Origin: Terriglobia bacterium
GTDB lineage: Bacteria > Acidobacteriota > Terriglobia > Terriglobales > Acidobacteriaceae
DNA: 64,000 nucleotides
Assembly: GCA_020073525.1 (NCBI GenBank)
Contig: JAIQFA010000010.1
Span: 30,945 to 94,944, forward strand
Direction: 5' to 3'
Part shown: piece after piece, positions 17,788-26,702 of the stretch
How positions within the stretch are numbered: the stretch's first letter is position 1
Layout: every line of letters begins with the position of its first letter
Notes under the pieces: model-generated
Seen by the model: only the letters and a program-made list of their open reading frames with translations
Told to the model about the DNA's origin: nothing
Databases searched by the model: none
Position numbers and translations under genes: made by a program

Positions 17788-18482
17788 TGCGTACGCGCTT
17801 TCAGCAACAGATGGAGGACCTCCGGGAAAAACTGCTCCGCATGGGCGGCCTCGCGGAGCTGGCGGTAGATCGCGCCACCCAGGCGTATACCGAGCGCGAT
17901 CTCACGCGCTGCCAGCTGGTCCTCGAAAACGAGAGCCTCATCAACGCCGCGGAGCGCGAGATTGATGAGCTCGCCTTCGACATTCTCGCCACGCAGCAAC
18001 CGGCGGCGGTGGACCTGCGCTTCATCCTCGCGGTCACCAAGATCAACGCCGATCTGGAGCGCGTAGGCGATCAGGCAGTGAACATTGCTGAGCGCGTCAT
18101 GGACCTGATTGAACTGCCAGCCGTCGAGTTGCCAGTCGATATTGGACGCATGGCTACCGCCGTCAGCGCCATGGTGCGACGCGCCCTGGAGTCGTTTGTG
18201 GAAGGCAAAGCCGAACTCGCGCAGGCCGTGCTGGAGATGGATCACGTCGTCGATCGCATGCGTGACGAAGCTTTTATTGTGCTCGTGCGAAAGATGAATG
18301 AAGAGCCGCAAGTCACTCAGCAGGCGCTGGATGCGCTCTTAGTGGCACGCAATCTCGAGCGCGTCGCGGACCACGCCACCAACATTTCCGAGGATGTCAT
18401 TTTCTGGGTGCTGGGAGCTGACGTCCGCCATCACGCGCAGGCAGCGTCGGCTGCTCCAAGACCGGATACGCGCGAACAATAG
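17787..18482 (+). CDS. phoU: Phosphate signalling regulator PhoU
   Basis: The 231-aa all-helical protein has two PhoU repeats of three helices. Metal-binding acidic motifs appear as LERVGDQAVNIAERV in the first and LERVADHATNISEDV in the second. PhoU links Pst activity to the PhoR kinase and limits uptake when phosphate is plentiful. Its ATG overlaps the pstB stop by one base. No phoR/phoB pair follows. Instead an inverted repeat and a dehydrogenase gene come next. Confidence 0.97.
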   Translation: MRTRFQQQMEDLREKLLRMGGLAELAVDRATQAYTERDLTRCQLVLENESLINAAEREIDELAFDILATQQPAAVDLRFILAVTKINADLERVGDQAVNIAERVMDLIELPAVELPVDIGRMATAVSAMVRRALESFVEGKAELAQAVLEMDHVVDRMRDEAFIVLVRKMNEEPQVTQQALDALLVARNLERVADHATNISEDVIFWVLGADVRHHAQAASAAPRPDTREQ

Positions 18483-18529
18483 ACGCGAAAAGATCCCTAC
18501 TGCGGATCATGTTCATAGCGTAACTCATC

Positions 18530-18606
18530 ACCACCAAGGACACGAAGTTACACGAAGGTTTTTGCTCATTAGGGTTCGCTTCGTGCTACTTCGTGTCCTT
18601 GGTGGT
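18530..18606. repeat. 19-bp perfect inverted repeat (family B, copy 1)
   Basis: The arm ACCACCAAGGACACGAAGT (18530-18548) is repeated inverted at 18588-18606 around a 39-bp loop that includes TTACACGAAGG. A diverged copy is at 32541-32616. It sits after phoU and could stop transcription in either direction, though no T-run is present. Confidence 0.85.
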
Positions 18607-18657
18607 TAAGAACTTTCTTCGTCCCGCATCAGACCCTGCGATACACTGTTCCAGCCC

Positions 18658-19767
18658 ATGAGCCAGAGAATCCGCGTTTTTGCCACCTGTGACATCGGAG
18701 ACGCCCTCAGCATTCTTCGCCACAAGGGATACGACATCGAGGTCTATCCCAAGCCCGAAGCTCCACCGAAAAGCCTGATCATCGAAAAAGTGAAGTCTGG
18801 CGTAAATGGCCTGATCACCACCCTGCGCGATGCGATCGACGCCGAGGTTTTCGCTGCCGGAGAAGGCACGCTCAAGGTGGTCGCACAGATCGCCGTCGGA
18901 TTCGACAACATCAACCGCGCCGATGCCAACAAATACAAAGTGCCGTTCACGCATACCGCCGACGTGCTGACCGAAGCGACCGCGGAGTTTGCCTTCTTCC
19001 TGATGGGCGCGCTCGCCCGCAAACTATGGTCCGCCGAACATCTGACGCGCGAAGATCGTTGGGGATATTGGCATCCGTACTTGCCGTTTCTGGGCGACGA
19101 AGTCACCGGAAAAACCGTTGCGGTCATCGGTACGGGGCGCATCGGCCTCGCTATGATCAAGAAGTGCGCCGGATTCGACATGAACATCCTGTGCTTTGAT
19201 CCGGCCTATGAAAACCACGACTACATCCGGGCCATCCAAGAGGTGAAGGATCTGCGCTTCCAGCGCGGCATCAGCCGTGAGAGAGCCTCCATTCGTTACA
19301 CCACGTTGAACGAAGCATTGAGTGGCTCGGATTTCATCAGCCTGCACGTTCCGCTGCTGCGCGAGGGCGAGAGCGCCACGCCGACCTATCACCTGATCAA
19401 CGAAGCCACGTTGCGCATGATGAAGCCCACTGCCATGATCGTAAACACATCGCGTGGACCGGTGGTAGACGAGGCAGCGCTGGCCCACGCGTTGCGCGAG
19501 AACTGGATTGCCGGCGCCGCTCTCGATGTTTACGAGACCGAGCCACTGCCCGCCGATTCGCCGCTGCGCGATCCTGCGATCGCCGACCGTTGCCGGCTCC
19601 TGCCGCATTTCGCCAGCGCCGCGCGCATTACGCGCTTGTCGTCTGACCCGAATAAGGGCATGGCCGGACGCTGTGTGCAGGGACTGATCGACGTTCTGGA
19701 AGGGAACTACGGCGGGGATGTTACCAAGATGCCGTACGTAGTGAACAAAGAAGCGTTCGCGAAGTAG
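18658..19767 (+). CDS. D-isomer specific 2-hydroxyacid dehydrogenase family protein
   Basis: The 369-aa protein shows the split catalytic domain and inserted NAD domain of the family. The nucleotide-binding loop is GKTVAVIGTGRIGLAMIKKC. The substrate-binding Arg is in MIVNTSRGPVVDEAALAHAL, the Glu in LDVYETEPLP and the catalytic His in LLPHFASA. Such enzymes reduce 2-oxoacids such as glyoxylate, hydroxypyruvate or phosphohydroxypyruvate. There is no ACT domain, so a SerA role is less likely than a glyoxylate/hydroxypyruvate reductase role. It stands alone, downstream of the inverted repeat. Confidence 0.9.
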   Translation: MSQRIRVFATCDIGDALSILRHKGYDIEVYPKPEAPPKSLIIEKVKSGVNGLITTLRDAIDAEVFAAGEGTLKVVAQIAVGFDNINRADANKYKVPFTHTADVLTEATAEFAFFLMGALARKLWSAEHLTREDRWGYWHPYLPFLGDEVTGKTVAVIGTGRIGLAMIKKCAGFDMNILCFDPAYENHDYIRAIQEVKDLRFQRGISRERASIRYTTLNEALSGSDFISLHVPLLREGESATPTYHLINEATLRMMKPTAMIVNTSRGPVVDEAALAHALRENWIAGAALDVYETEPLPADSPLRDPAIADRCRLLPHFASAARITRLSSDPNKGMAGRCVQGLIDVLEGNYGGDVTKMPYVVNKEAFAK

Positions 19768-19929
19768 ATGGCGTTGGCGGTGCTGGCATCCAGCTTCTCG
19801 AAAGACCGCGAGACGCGGGGCACCCGGCCCGATTCCAGTTCGTGGCTTGTACCCTTTACACAGAAAACCCCAACCGGTGCTCTGACCGGACGCTTCGAAA
19901 CCAGAGACAGACGGGTTTCCATTACTCCT

Positions 19930-20808
19930 TCATTGGCATTCAAGCCACCCAACTTGTCCTTTCTTGTTTTTGATTTTTGCTGAGTTTCCTTTTTGCTCTA
20001 AGACTTGTACGGGGTCGTCTTCTACTACACTACCGGTGATGACTAAGCCATCCGGAACACTGTGAAGGTTGCCGCTGCATGCAGCGTCTTCTCCGTCGGA
20101 TTCGGTGTGAGCCGCTCTATCGGTACCTGCGACCGGCGCTTCGCTGTTCGCGCCTGATCTTCGTGCAGAGGGATCGCATCTTTCAGTTGAATGCAAGAGG
20201 CCCGTGGTGACAGCCTCCTTCGCGGCCAGATAACAAGGATCGGATAGGAGTTCTTCCGTTGCGACTGTTGCCTTATCGGTCGCCCTCTTGCTGGCATCAG
20301 CAACAGAGGTAGCCGGCCTGCGATATACCGGTGAAATTCCAAGAGCCTGCATTTCGAGTTCGTGGGAATTTTCTTGCAAAACCGCTATCTGAGTGTCTGT
20401 GTCGATCGTATTGTGATTCGCCGTAATGAAAAAAACCGTATTGCTCACGATTTGGGCAACGCGCTTTTCACCGGGACTTTCCGCGAAAGCTTGAAGATCA
20501 TCAGACGCCTTTTCCGCTGCTACTGCGCGTAGAGTCCATGACTCCTTGTCGTCTGACAGTTCCATCATGTTGCCAGCAGACGTTAGTGTCTTGGTATCTA
20601 GTAGATGTTCATTCAGGCGATCTATGGCTGCAAAAGCCTTTCGCCCTAGTGCCATGAACTCCTTGGAGAATTCTCCGGGTTTCGCAGTTGTCAGCTTGGG
20701 CGCACTTTGCAATGGTGCGGGTGTGGGTTTGTGTTTAGGCGCGTTCTGTGCCAGCACATGGCAGCAGAGCAGGGTTGCGGCGAACAATAGCGTAGCAACG
20801 TTTCTCAT
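19930..20808 (-). CDS. Exported protein with C-terminal SH3-like domain, function unknown
   Basis: ATG 20808 follows GAGG with a good spacing and opens a signal peptide (MRNVATLLFAATLLCCHVLAQ), giving 292 aa. A Pro/Lys-rich linker is followed by a helical central region of about 180 residues. The last about 50 residues (GSVVEDDPVQVLEQKGNSAKIKNKKGQVGWLE) resemble a bacterial SH3 domain, which often binds peptidoglycan. The codon use and GC are lower than in neighbouring genes, so it may be an acquired gene. No catalytic motif is seen. Confidence 0.65.
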   Translation of the reverse strand: MRNVATLLFAATLLCCHVLAQNAPKHKPTPAPLQSAPKLTTAKPGEFSKEFMALGRKAFAAIDRLNEHLLDTKTLTSAGNMMELSDDKESWTLRAVAAEKASDDLQAFAESPGEKRVAQIVSNTVFFITANHNTIDTDTQIAVLQENSHELEMQALGISPVYRRPATSVADASKRATDKATVATEELLSDPCYLAAKEAVTTGLLHSTERCDPSARRSGANSEAPVAGTDRAAHTESDGEDAACSGNLHSVPDGLVITGSVVEDDPVQVLEQKGNSAKIKNKKGQVGWLECQ

Positions 20809-20965
20809 TGTTGCCTCGTAACGCATCGCGAGTCCATTGGTGTAGCCGCCAACAAACGTGATCTGTAACTGGACATCCTCTGACCGCTTCGCCTTGGACA
20901 AAGTGGTACGTTGGGGACACGTCCAAAAGCGTACCCTATCCCGATTCTCCTTTCCGTGACCGTCG

Positions 20966-21394
20966 TCACCCTTTGCTCAAGGCGGCGTGTGCATCCTGCT
21001 CCAGCCAATATTTGTGGATTCGGTCGCCTGCGCTGCCGCGAACCGTCTCATGCTTGACTATCGGATTAATGTTCGCTTTCTTGGCAGCTTTGCTAATGCC
21101 AGCCAATATCCCGGCTAACTTTTTGTTGCCGGAGAGTTTATTGCCGGGAAGGTGCATCTCATCGCGGAATTGTGCGTCCGTCGTGAACTCAGGAAATGCC
21201 TTATTCAGTAAATTCACCGCAAACTGCTGTTCCGCCGGCAGGGACTCTAGCACAGATCGAATCGTCTTCTGTCCGCCCCTCGCGTGCTCGCACCCGGACG
21301 CGCCAACGGCGGATTCTAGATTGACAAGAGCCGCAACCTCTCCAGGCGAATCACAAGTGACTTCTTGACCTCGGAACCACATTTTGTATGGCAT
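20966..21394 (-). CDS. Hypothetical protein, 142 aa
   Basis: The ATG at 21394 follows AGGGGG and starts MPYKMWFRGQEVTCDSP. The protein is soluble with no signal peptide. Its C-terminal half is basic and helical (NKKLAGILAGISKAAKKANI, HETVRGSAGDRIHKYWLEQ) and could be a winged-helix or other DNA-binding fold, but this is only an impression. It lies in the same GC-poorer patch and on the same strand as the SH3 gene, 157 bp upstream of it. No family is recognised. Confidence 0.55.
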   Translation of the reverse strand: MPYKMWFRGQEVTCDSPGEVAALVNLESAVGASGCEHARGGQKTIRSVLESLPAEQQFAVNLLNKAFPEFTTDAQFRDEMHLPGNKLSGNKKLAGILAGISKAAKKANINPIVKHETVRGSAGDRIHKYWLEQDAHAALSKG

Positions 21395-21634
21395 CACGTG
21401 CCCCCTGCAGGATTCAATACATGATATGACAGACATATGTCAATGATATCTGGTAATGCATCACTGGATAGTGTGACATCTGTTGCGGGACTGGTTGTGG
21501 GCTCAATCGAGAGCCCTCGGCTGTTATCCTTGGAGTTCGCCCTCCTGTGTTTCGTGGCATGTCCCACGCATCTGAAGGCCCGCAAACTTGTCGCCGCTCG
21601 ATCCGACCTGCTACTCTCGCCATTCACCCACGCT

Positions 21635-23782
21635 ATGAATACTATTAAATGGATTTTCGCCTGCCTAGCCTGTCTGTCGCTCGCTGCTCAGGCCCAGGTC
21701 AACGACGTTGCCCGAGCACTCAAGGTTCTGCCAGCGCCGAAAGAAGTACACATGGCCGAGGGCAGGATCGTAATCAAACCTTCGACCACCATCCTTATTA
21801 GCAGCAGTGAAGACCGAATTGCGGCCGAGACTCTACAAAAGGAGATCCACGACCGCACCGGGATGAGGCTGTCGATTGAACCCGTAACCGCAGCGCCGAA
21901 AGGCACGGGATACATCTCACTCGGACGACTGACTGATCGCGGCCTGCGCTCCTATCTTGAATCGCAGGGAATCAAAACTGGTGACGACCTTGGCAACCAG
22001 GGTTATGTAATCCGCGTGACCAACTCCGGCGTGATCGTCGCCGGACGCAGCGCGCAAGGACTCTTCTATGGAGTGCAAACCCTGCGCCAGTTGCTTCGAG
22101 AACAAGGAAGAACGGGCGCAAATACCGCCGTCCTCGCTTCGCGGGCAGGAGTGCCCGCGCCACACGAGCAACTTGCCATCCCGGCGCTCACCATCCGTGA
22201 CTGGCCCAGCATGGAATGGCGGGGCGTGTCGGACGACATCAGCCGCGGCCCGATCCCTACGCTTGACTACCTGAAGATGCAGATCCGTACTTTGGCTGAA
22301 TACAAGATCAACCTGCTCGGGTTCAACATGGAGCACGTCTTCGACTTCCAGACGCAGCCTCTTGTCTCTCCTGGAAAAGCGGCATTAACTCCGGCCGAGA
22401 TCAAGGAACTGGGAGACTACGCCAGCAAGTACTACATCACGCTCCTGCCCGAGCAGCAGGCCTTCGGGCATCTTCATCAATTGCTGAAATACGAAATCTA
22501 TTCCGACATCGCCGAGATGCCCCATGGGCACGTGCTCACGCCCACCAATCCCAAAACCTACGATTTCATTCGCCAGGTTTATGACGAGGTCGTTCCCTTG
22601 TTTCCTGGGCCGTTCTTCCACATCGGCTCGGATGAGACTTTCGAACTGGGCCTCGGACGGACGAAAGATCTCGCTGCCCAGGAGGGACTCGGCCGCGTTT
22701 ATCTCGAACATCTCCAGAAAGTTTTCGAGATCATGCAGCCGTATCACAAGCAGCTCATGTTCTGGGGGGACATCGCGGTCAAATATCCCGAACTGCTAAC
22801 CATCCTTCCGAAGGACATGATCGCCGTCCCCTGGGACTACGACCCGAAGCCCAGCTACGAAAACATCATTACCCCTTACACCAATGCCGGATTGCGCGTG
22901 GTGGTTGCGCCCGGAGTTGGAAACTGGCGCGTCATTTGGCCTGATCTGGACAGTGCATTCGTGAACATCCGGAACTTCGTTCGCGATGGACAGAAACATC
23001 AGGCGCTTGGCGCCCTCAACACGAACTGGAATGATGATGGGGAGTCACTCGTCGACATGACCTGGCCTGCGCTGGTCTTTGGTGCCGCCGCCAGTTGGCA
23101 ACCGGGCGAGTCGAGTATCGAAGAGTTCAAGAGCAGCTATGACTGGGCGTTCTACCGGAATGACGACAGCACTTTTGCCGGTGTGCTGGAGAATCTCGAT
23201 CGCCCGCACACACTCCTTGCGGGAGTGAAACTGGGCAGCGCGAGCCACGAGCTTTTCTGGTCTGATCCATTCAGCGAGGCGGGCGCTGACACGGCTGCCA
23301 AGGCGCTCCCCGTCACTCACGATTTACGCCTCAGCGCGGAACACGCCGCCGAAACGCTCATGCTCAACCGAGGGAAGGCGCACCTCCATTCTGAGACTCT
23401 TGACGACATGCTCCTGGCGGCGTGGCATCTGGACACGCTCGGCCTGAAGATTCAGTTCACGTCCGAAATCAGTCGCTACTACTGGGACGCCTATCAAAAT
23501 CAGAAGGATGCGACGCGTGCGCAACAGGATCTCGACGAAATTGTGGACATCAATGGGCGCCTGGAAAGTCTGCGGGATGCGATCACGCAGATGCGCCAGA
23601 AGTACGCCGACGGCTGGGCCCGCGAAGACCAACCTTATTGGCTGGACAACGTTCTGGTCCGCTACGACAATCTGGCGTTGGAGGTACAGACAAAGATCGT
23701 TGCGGTCCAGGCGGCGCAACGGCAGTTTTGGACCAGCAAGACGCTGCCTGCGCCGGAGCAATTAGGATTCTTTCTGAAGTAG
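21635..23782 (+). CDS. Exported GH20 beta-N-acetylhexosaminidase
   Basis: ATG 21635 opens a signal peptide (WIFACLACLSLAAQAQ) and gives 715 aa. Upstream in-frame codons lack signal-peptide character. A GH20b N-terminal domain (about 30-165) precedes a TIM barrel that begins IRDWPSMEWRGVSDDISRG. The catalytic Asp-Glu pair is in FHIGSDETFEL (about Asp333, Glu334), as used in substrate-assisted hydrolysis of GlcNAc or GalNAc ends. A helical C-terminal region of about 170 residues follows. An in-frame palindromic repeat at 22140-22159 sits at the junction of the two domains. The gene clusters with an aspartylglucosaminidase-like gene. Confidence 0.9.
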   Translation: MNTIKWIFACLACLSLAAQAQVNDVARALKVLPAPKEVHMAEGRIVIKPSTTILISSSEDRIAAETLQKEIHDRTGMRLSIEPVTAAPKGTGYISLGRLTDRGLRSYLESQGIKTGDDLGNQGYVIRVTNSGVIVAGRSAQGLFYGVQTLRQLLREQGRTGANTAVLASRAGVPAPHEQLAIPALTIRDWPSMEWRGVSDDISRGPIPTLDYLKMQIRTLAEYKINLLGFNMEHVFDFQTQPLVSPGKAALTPAEIKELGDYASKYYITLLPEQQAFGHLHQLLKYEIYSDIAEMPHGHVLTPTNPKTYDFIRQVYDEVVPLFPGPFFHIGSDETFELGLGRTKDLAAQEGLGRVYLEHLQKVFEIMQPYHKQLMFWGDIAVKYPELLTILPKDMIAVPWDYDPKPSYENIITPYTNAGLRVVVAPGVGNWRVIWPDLDSAFVNIRNFVRDGQKHQALGALNTNWNDDGESLVDMTWPALVFGAAASWQPGESSIEEFKSSYDWAFYRNDDSTFAGVLENLDRPHTLLAGVKLGSASHELFWSDPFSEAGADTAAKALPVTHDLRLSAEHAAETLMLNRGKAHLHSETLDDMLLAAWHLDTLGLKIQFTSEISRYYWDAYQNQKDATRAQQDLDEIVDINGRLESLRDAITQMRQKYADGWAREDQPYWLDNVLVRYDNLALEVQTKIVAVQAAQRQFWTSKTLPAPEQLGFFLK
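22140..22159. repeat. In-frame palindromic repeat inside the GH20 gene
   Basis: CGCGGGCA-GGAG-TGCCCGCG is a perfect 8-bp stem within codons about 169-175 (SRAGVPAP), right before the barrel domain. The form is that of an intergenic hairpin repeat rather than of protein-constrained sequence. Confidence 0.65.
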
Positions 23783-23817
23783 CGATCTTCAGCTGGACTG
23801 AGAGCACAGGACCTCGG

Positions 23818-23868
23818 GGGCTAAAGCCCTTATCATTATTGTCTTGATCGGCACGGCTGAAGCAGTGC
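23818..23868. repeat. Short hairpin repeat pair
   Basis: GGGC-TAAA-GCCC (23818-23829) and GCACGGCTGAAGCAGTGC (23851-23868) lie between the GH20 and aminotransferase genes. They resemble the GGCTGAAGCC-type hairpins at 44234-44287. Confidence 0.6.
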
Positions 23869-23913
23869 CCCTCCCAAAACGAATCATTGGACAGTCCTTA
23901 GTCCTTCGAATTT

Positions 23914-25083
23914 ATGTTTTCGCACCGTACGAACTGGCGGCTTAATCCGAACGCTCTCACGCGAGCGATCGAAGAAGCGCGAGCCTCGGAACAGGAACTT
24001 CTCGATCTCACAGTTTCCAACCCGACCGAAGCCGGCGTACGCCCCGATCCTGAAACCGTGCTCGCCGCGCTGGTGAATCCGGAAGCGATGCACTATGACC
24101 CGCAACCCCGCGGCCTGCTCGCCGCGCGCCAAGCGGTGTGCCGTTACTATCATGAGTCCCATGAAGTGTTCGATCTCGATCCCGAGCGCCTGATTCTGAC
24201 CACCAGCACCAGCGAGGCCTATTCGTATGTATTCCGGCTGCTCTGCAATCCAGGCGACGAGATCCTTGTACCCAAGCCAAGTTATCCGCTGTTCGAGTTT
24301 CTCGCCGATCTTGCCGACGTGAAGCTTGTGCCGTATCCGCTGCTCTACGATCACGGTTGGCAAATCGACTTCGATTCGCTCTACAAAGCGGCCACGGCGC
24401 AGTCGCGGGCGGTGATTCTCGTCCATCCCAACAACCCCACGGGGTCGTATGTCTCGGCTGCGGAAACCTCGGCGCTTAACGCATTCTGCCGCGACTACAG
24501 TCTGTCTCTGATTGTGGACGAAGTGTTTCTCGACTACTCGCACGACGGCACGCTGCGCAGCAGCTTTGTCACCAACACAGATTCGCTGACGTTCACTCTC
24601 AGCGGAGTTTCCAAGATTTCTGCTCTCCCGCAAATGAAACTTGCATGGGTGGCCACCAGCGGGCCGGAGGAAACGGTCGCGGAAGCGGGGGCGCGACTGG
24701 AAATCATCGCCGATACCTATCTCTCCATGAACGCTCCGGTCCAGCTTGCCGCCCCGGTGCTACTCGAACAGCGTAAACAGATCCAGCCTATTCTTCTTGA
24801 TCGCTTGCGCGTGAATCTGGCGGAACTGGATAGCCAGCTTTCAAACCGCCCCTCGTGTAGGCGGCTGCAGGTCGAAGGCGGATGGTACGTTGTGTTGCGC
24901 GTCCCGGTACTTGGAACGGACGAAGACCTTGCCATCGATCTGCTGCGCAAGATGGGTGTGATCGTGCATCCTGGACATTTTTACGATTTTCCAGACGAGG
25001 GCCACCTCGTGCTGAGCCTGATCTCGGAACCAGTTGATTTTCGCGAAGGCGTCGCGCGGCTGCTGCAGGTGCTGGGCGACTGA
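23914..25083 (+). CDS. PLP-dependent aminotransferase class I/II
   Basis: The 389-aa fold-type I aminotransferase shows VHPNNPTG, IVDEVFLDY and the Schiff-base lysine in SGVSKISALPQMKLAW. It starts MFSHRTNWRLNPN without a signal peptide, so it is cytoplasmic. The motif set fits the aspartate/aromatic or alanine aminotransferase group, and the amino donor cannot be fixed. It lies between two glycan-degrading genes on the same strand and ends 230 bp before the asparaginase-like gene. A link to amino-sugar or aspartate catabolism is possible but not shown. Confidence 0.88.
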   Translation: MFSHRTNWRLNPNALTRAIEEARASEQELLDLTVSNPTEAGVRPDPETVLAALVNPEAMHYDPQPRGLLAARQAVCRYYHESHEVFDLDPERLILTTSTSEAYSYVFRLLCNPGDEILVPKPSYPLFEFLADLADVKLVPYPLLYDHGWQIDFDSLYKAATAQSRAVILVHPNNPTGSYVSAAETSALNAFCRDYSLSLIVDEVFLDYSHDGTLRSSFVTNTDSLTFTLSGVSKISALPQMKLAWVATSGPEETVAEAGARLEIIADTYLSMNAPVQLAAPVLLEQRKQIQPILLDRLRVNLAELDSQLSNRPSCRRLQVEGGWYVVLRVPVLGTDEDLAIDLLRKMGVIVHPGHFYDFPDEGHLVLSLISEPVDFREGVARLLQVLGD

Positions 25084-25192
25084 CTGCATGCACACACTCG
25101 CGGTGGACATGAGAACTGGGTTGTTCTCTCTGGAGTCGGCGTCGTAGGCAAGGTGCCGTCCCTTGCGGGACCCAGAATTTCCCCTATATCTA

Positions 25193-25212
25193 CCCGGCAC
25201 TGACGTGCCGGG
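25193..25212. repeat. Hairpin CCCGGCAC-TGAC-GTGCCGGG
   Basis: The perfect 8-bp stem is followed by CTTTCCTGTTT and could stop transcripts of the aminotransferase gene. The surrounding sequence (GTCCCTTGCGGGAC at about 25158) is also hairpin-rich and looks like another dispersed repeat. Confidence 0.65.
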
Positions 25213-25313
25213 CTTTCCTGTTTCGCCGCTGCCCGGCTGGAGTATCGTGGCTCCGCGCCGATCAGATGGCGCTCGTGTTATTCTTCTCGCCGTTTCCCGA
25301 GCACGGAGAATTC

Positions 25314-26567
25314 ATGTCCATAAGCCGTCGTGGATTTATTGGTTCTGCAATCGCTGCATCAGTGGCCAGTGGCCTGAATGAGCGAGGCCTCAACGCGCAA
25401 GACAAAGCTAACAGCGATGCTCCCGCGTCCGGCCAACCATTCGGTACCGGCAAGCGGCCGATCATCATCTGCGCCAACAATGGCGTCAACTATCTCGACG
25501 GCGCTTTCTCTTTTCTCAAGAACGGCGGCGACACGCTCGATGCTGCTATCCGCGTTGTGAAAGGCCCGGAAGACGATCCGAACGACGATTCGGTTGGACT
25601 CGGCGGCCTTCCCAACGAAGAAGGCGTGGTTGAACTCGACGCCTGCTGCATGCACGGACCCACTCGGCGCGCCGGATCCGTCGGCGGGGTGCGGAACATC
25701 AAGAATGTTTCGCTTGTGTCAAAAGCCGTCATGGAGCACACGGGGCACGTGATGCTGGTCGGCGAAGGCGCGGAACGATTCGCGGTCGCCATGGGGTTCC
25801 CGCGGGAGAATCTGCTTACCGAACGCTCACGCAAGATCTGGCTTCTGTGGAAAGAAACCAATTCGACCCACGACTGGTGGGGGCCGGGATTGGCCGACCC
25901 TCATTGGACTCCGCCTTCGACACCGCCGCAAGCGGCACTCTGGAAAGAACGCATCCATCGCCTCGAGGAGCACGCTGCCCGACTCGGCATCGAACCGGAA
26001 TGGCGCATGGTCGCCATCCGGCGCGTCTTGTCTCCACCGACGGGCACCATCCATTGCTCGGCACTTAACGACAAGGGTGAAATGTCAGGTGTCACGACCA
26101 CCAGCGGCCTCGCGTTCAAACTCCCCGGACGCTGCGGCGATTCGCCGATCATCGGCGCCGGCTGCTATACCGATCAGGACGTGGGCTCCGCCGGCGCAAC
26201 CGGGAGCGGGGAAGAGAACATCAAGATCGCTGGCGCCCACACCATCATCGAGAACATGCGGCATGGCATGTCGCCCCTCGAAGCCGGAATGGACGCGCTT
26301 AAACGCATCGCCCGCAACTACAACAACGACATGAACAAGCTCAAGTTCCTCGATATGACCTACTACATCCTGCGCAAAGACGGCGCCTATGCCGGTGTGT
26401 CGCTCTGGGAGGGCTACTCCGACAAACCACATAAGATCGCGGTACACGACGGTACCCGACGCTCCGAGGTTACTGTGGCGTTGTTCAAAGGCGCCTCGCA
26501 TGAATTTCCCCCGTTTCCAGTCAACATGCCAAAGGAGTTGACGCAGGATTCCGTGTATGTGAAGTAG
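25314..26567 (+). CDS. Tat-exported N4-(beta-N-acetylglucosaminyl)-L-asparaginase-like Ntn hydrolase
   Basis: ATG 25314 follows GGAG and opens a twin-arginine signal (MSISRRGFIGSAIAASVASG), giving 417 aa. The body matches the T2 family of aspartylglucosaminidases, which autocleave and expose an N-terminal Thr. The candidate nucleophile is Thr245 in PTGTIHCSALNDKG. SGVTTTSGLAFKLPGRCGDS and IIGAGCYTDQDVGSAGATG are the conserved downstream blocks. Family members cleave the GlcNAc-Asn bond of N-glycans. With the GH20 enzyme nearby, this suggests use of glycoproteins or similar amides. Confidence 0.88.
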   Translation: MSISRRGFIGSAIAASVASGLNERGLNAQDKANSDAPASGQPFGTGKRPIIICANNGVNYLDGAFSFLKNGGDTLDAAIRVVKGPEDDPNDDSVGLGGLPNEEGVVELDACCMHGPTRRAGSVGGVRNIKNVSLVSKAVMEHTGHVMLVGEGAERFAVAMGFPRENLLTERSRKIWLLWKETNSTHDWWGPGLADPHWTPPSTPPQAALWKERIHRLEEHAARLGIEPEWRMVAIRRVLSPPTGTIHCSALNDKGEMSGVTTTSGLAFKLPGRCGDSPIIGAGCYTDQDVGSAGATGSGEENIKIAGAHTIIENMRHGMSPLEAGMDALKRIARNYNNDMNKLKFLDMTYYILRKDGAYAGVSLWEGYSDKPHKIAVHDGTRRSEVTVALFKGASHEFPPFPVNMPKELTQDSVYVK

Positions 26568-26702
26568 GTTCGCAAAGAAGACGCGTGAAATAAGAAAGGC
26601 ACATCGCCGCAAAGCCACTTCCGCCCCCTCCATACGGGTGTACAATAATTTTGTTAGGACCGCAGCTTCACGGGGACCTTCCCCCGCGTTCGAGGCGCGA
26701 AA

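Noticed and set aside
26568..26702. Strong sigma-70 promoter at TACAAT (26641) before the HPF-sigma gene
   Set aside because: The -10 is fair but no -35 is found at 16-18 bp, so I do not list it as a promoter.
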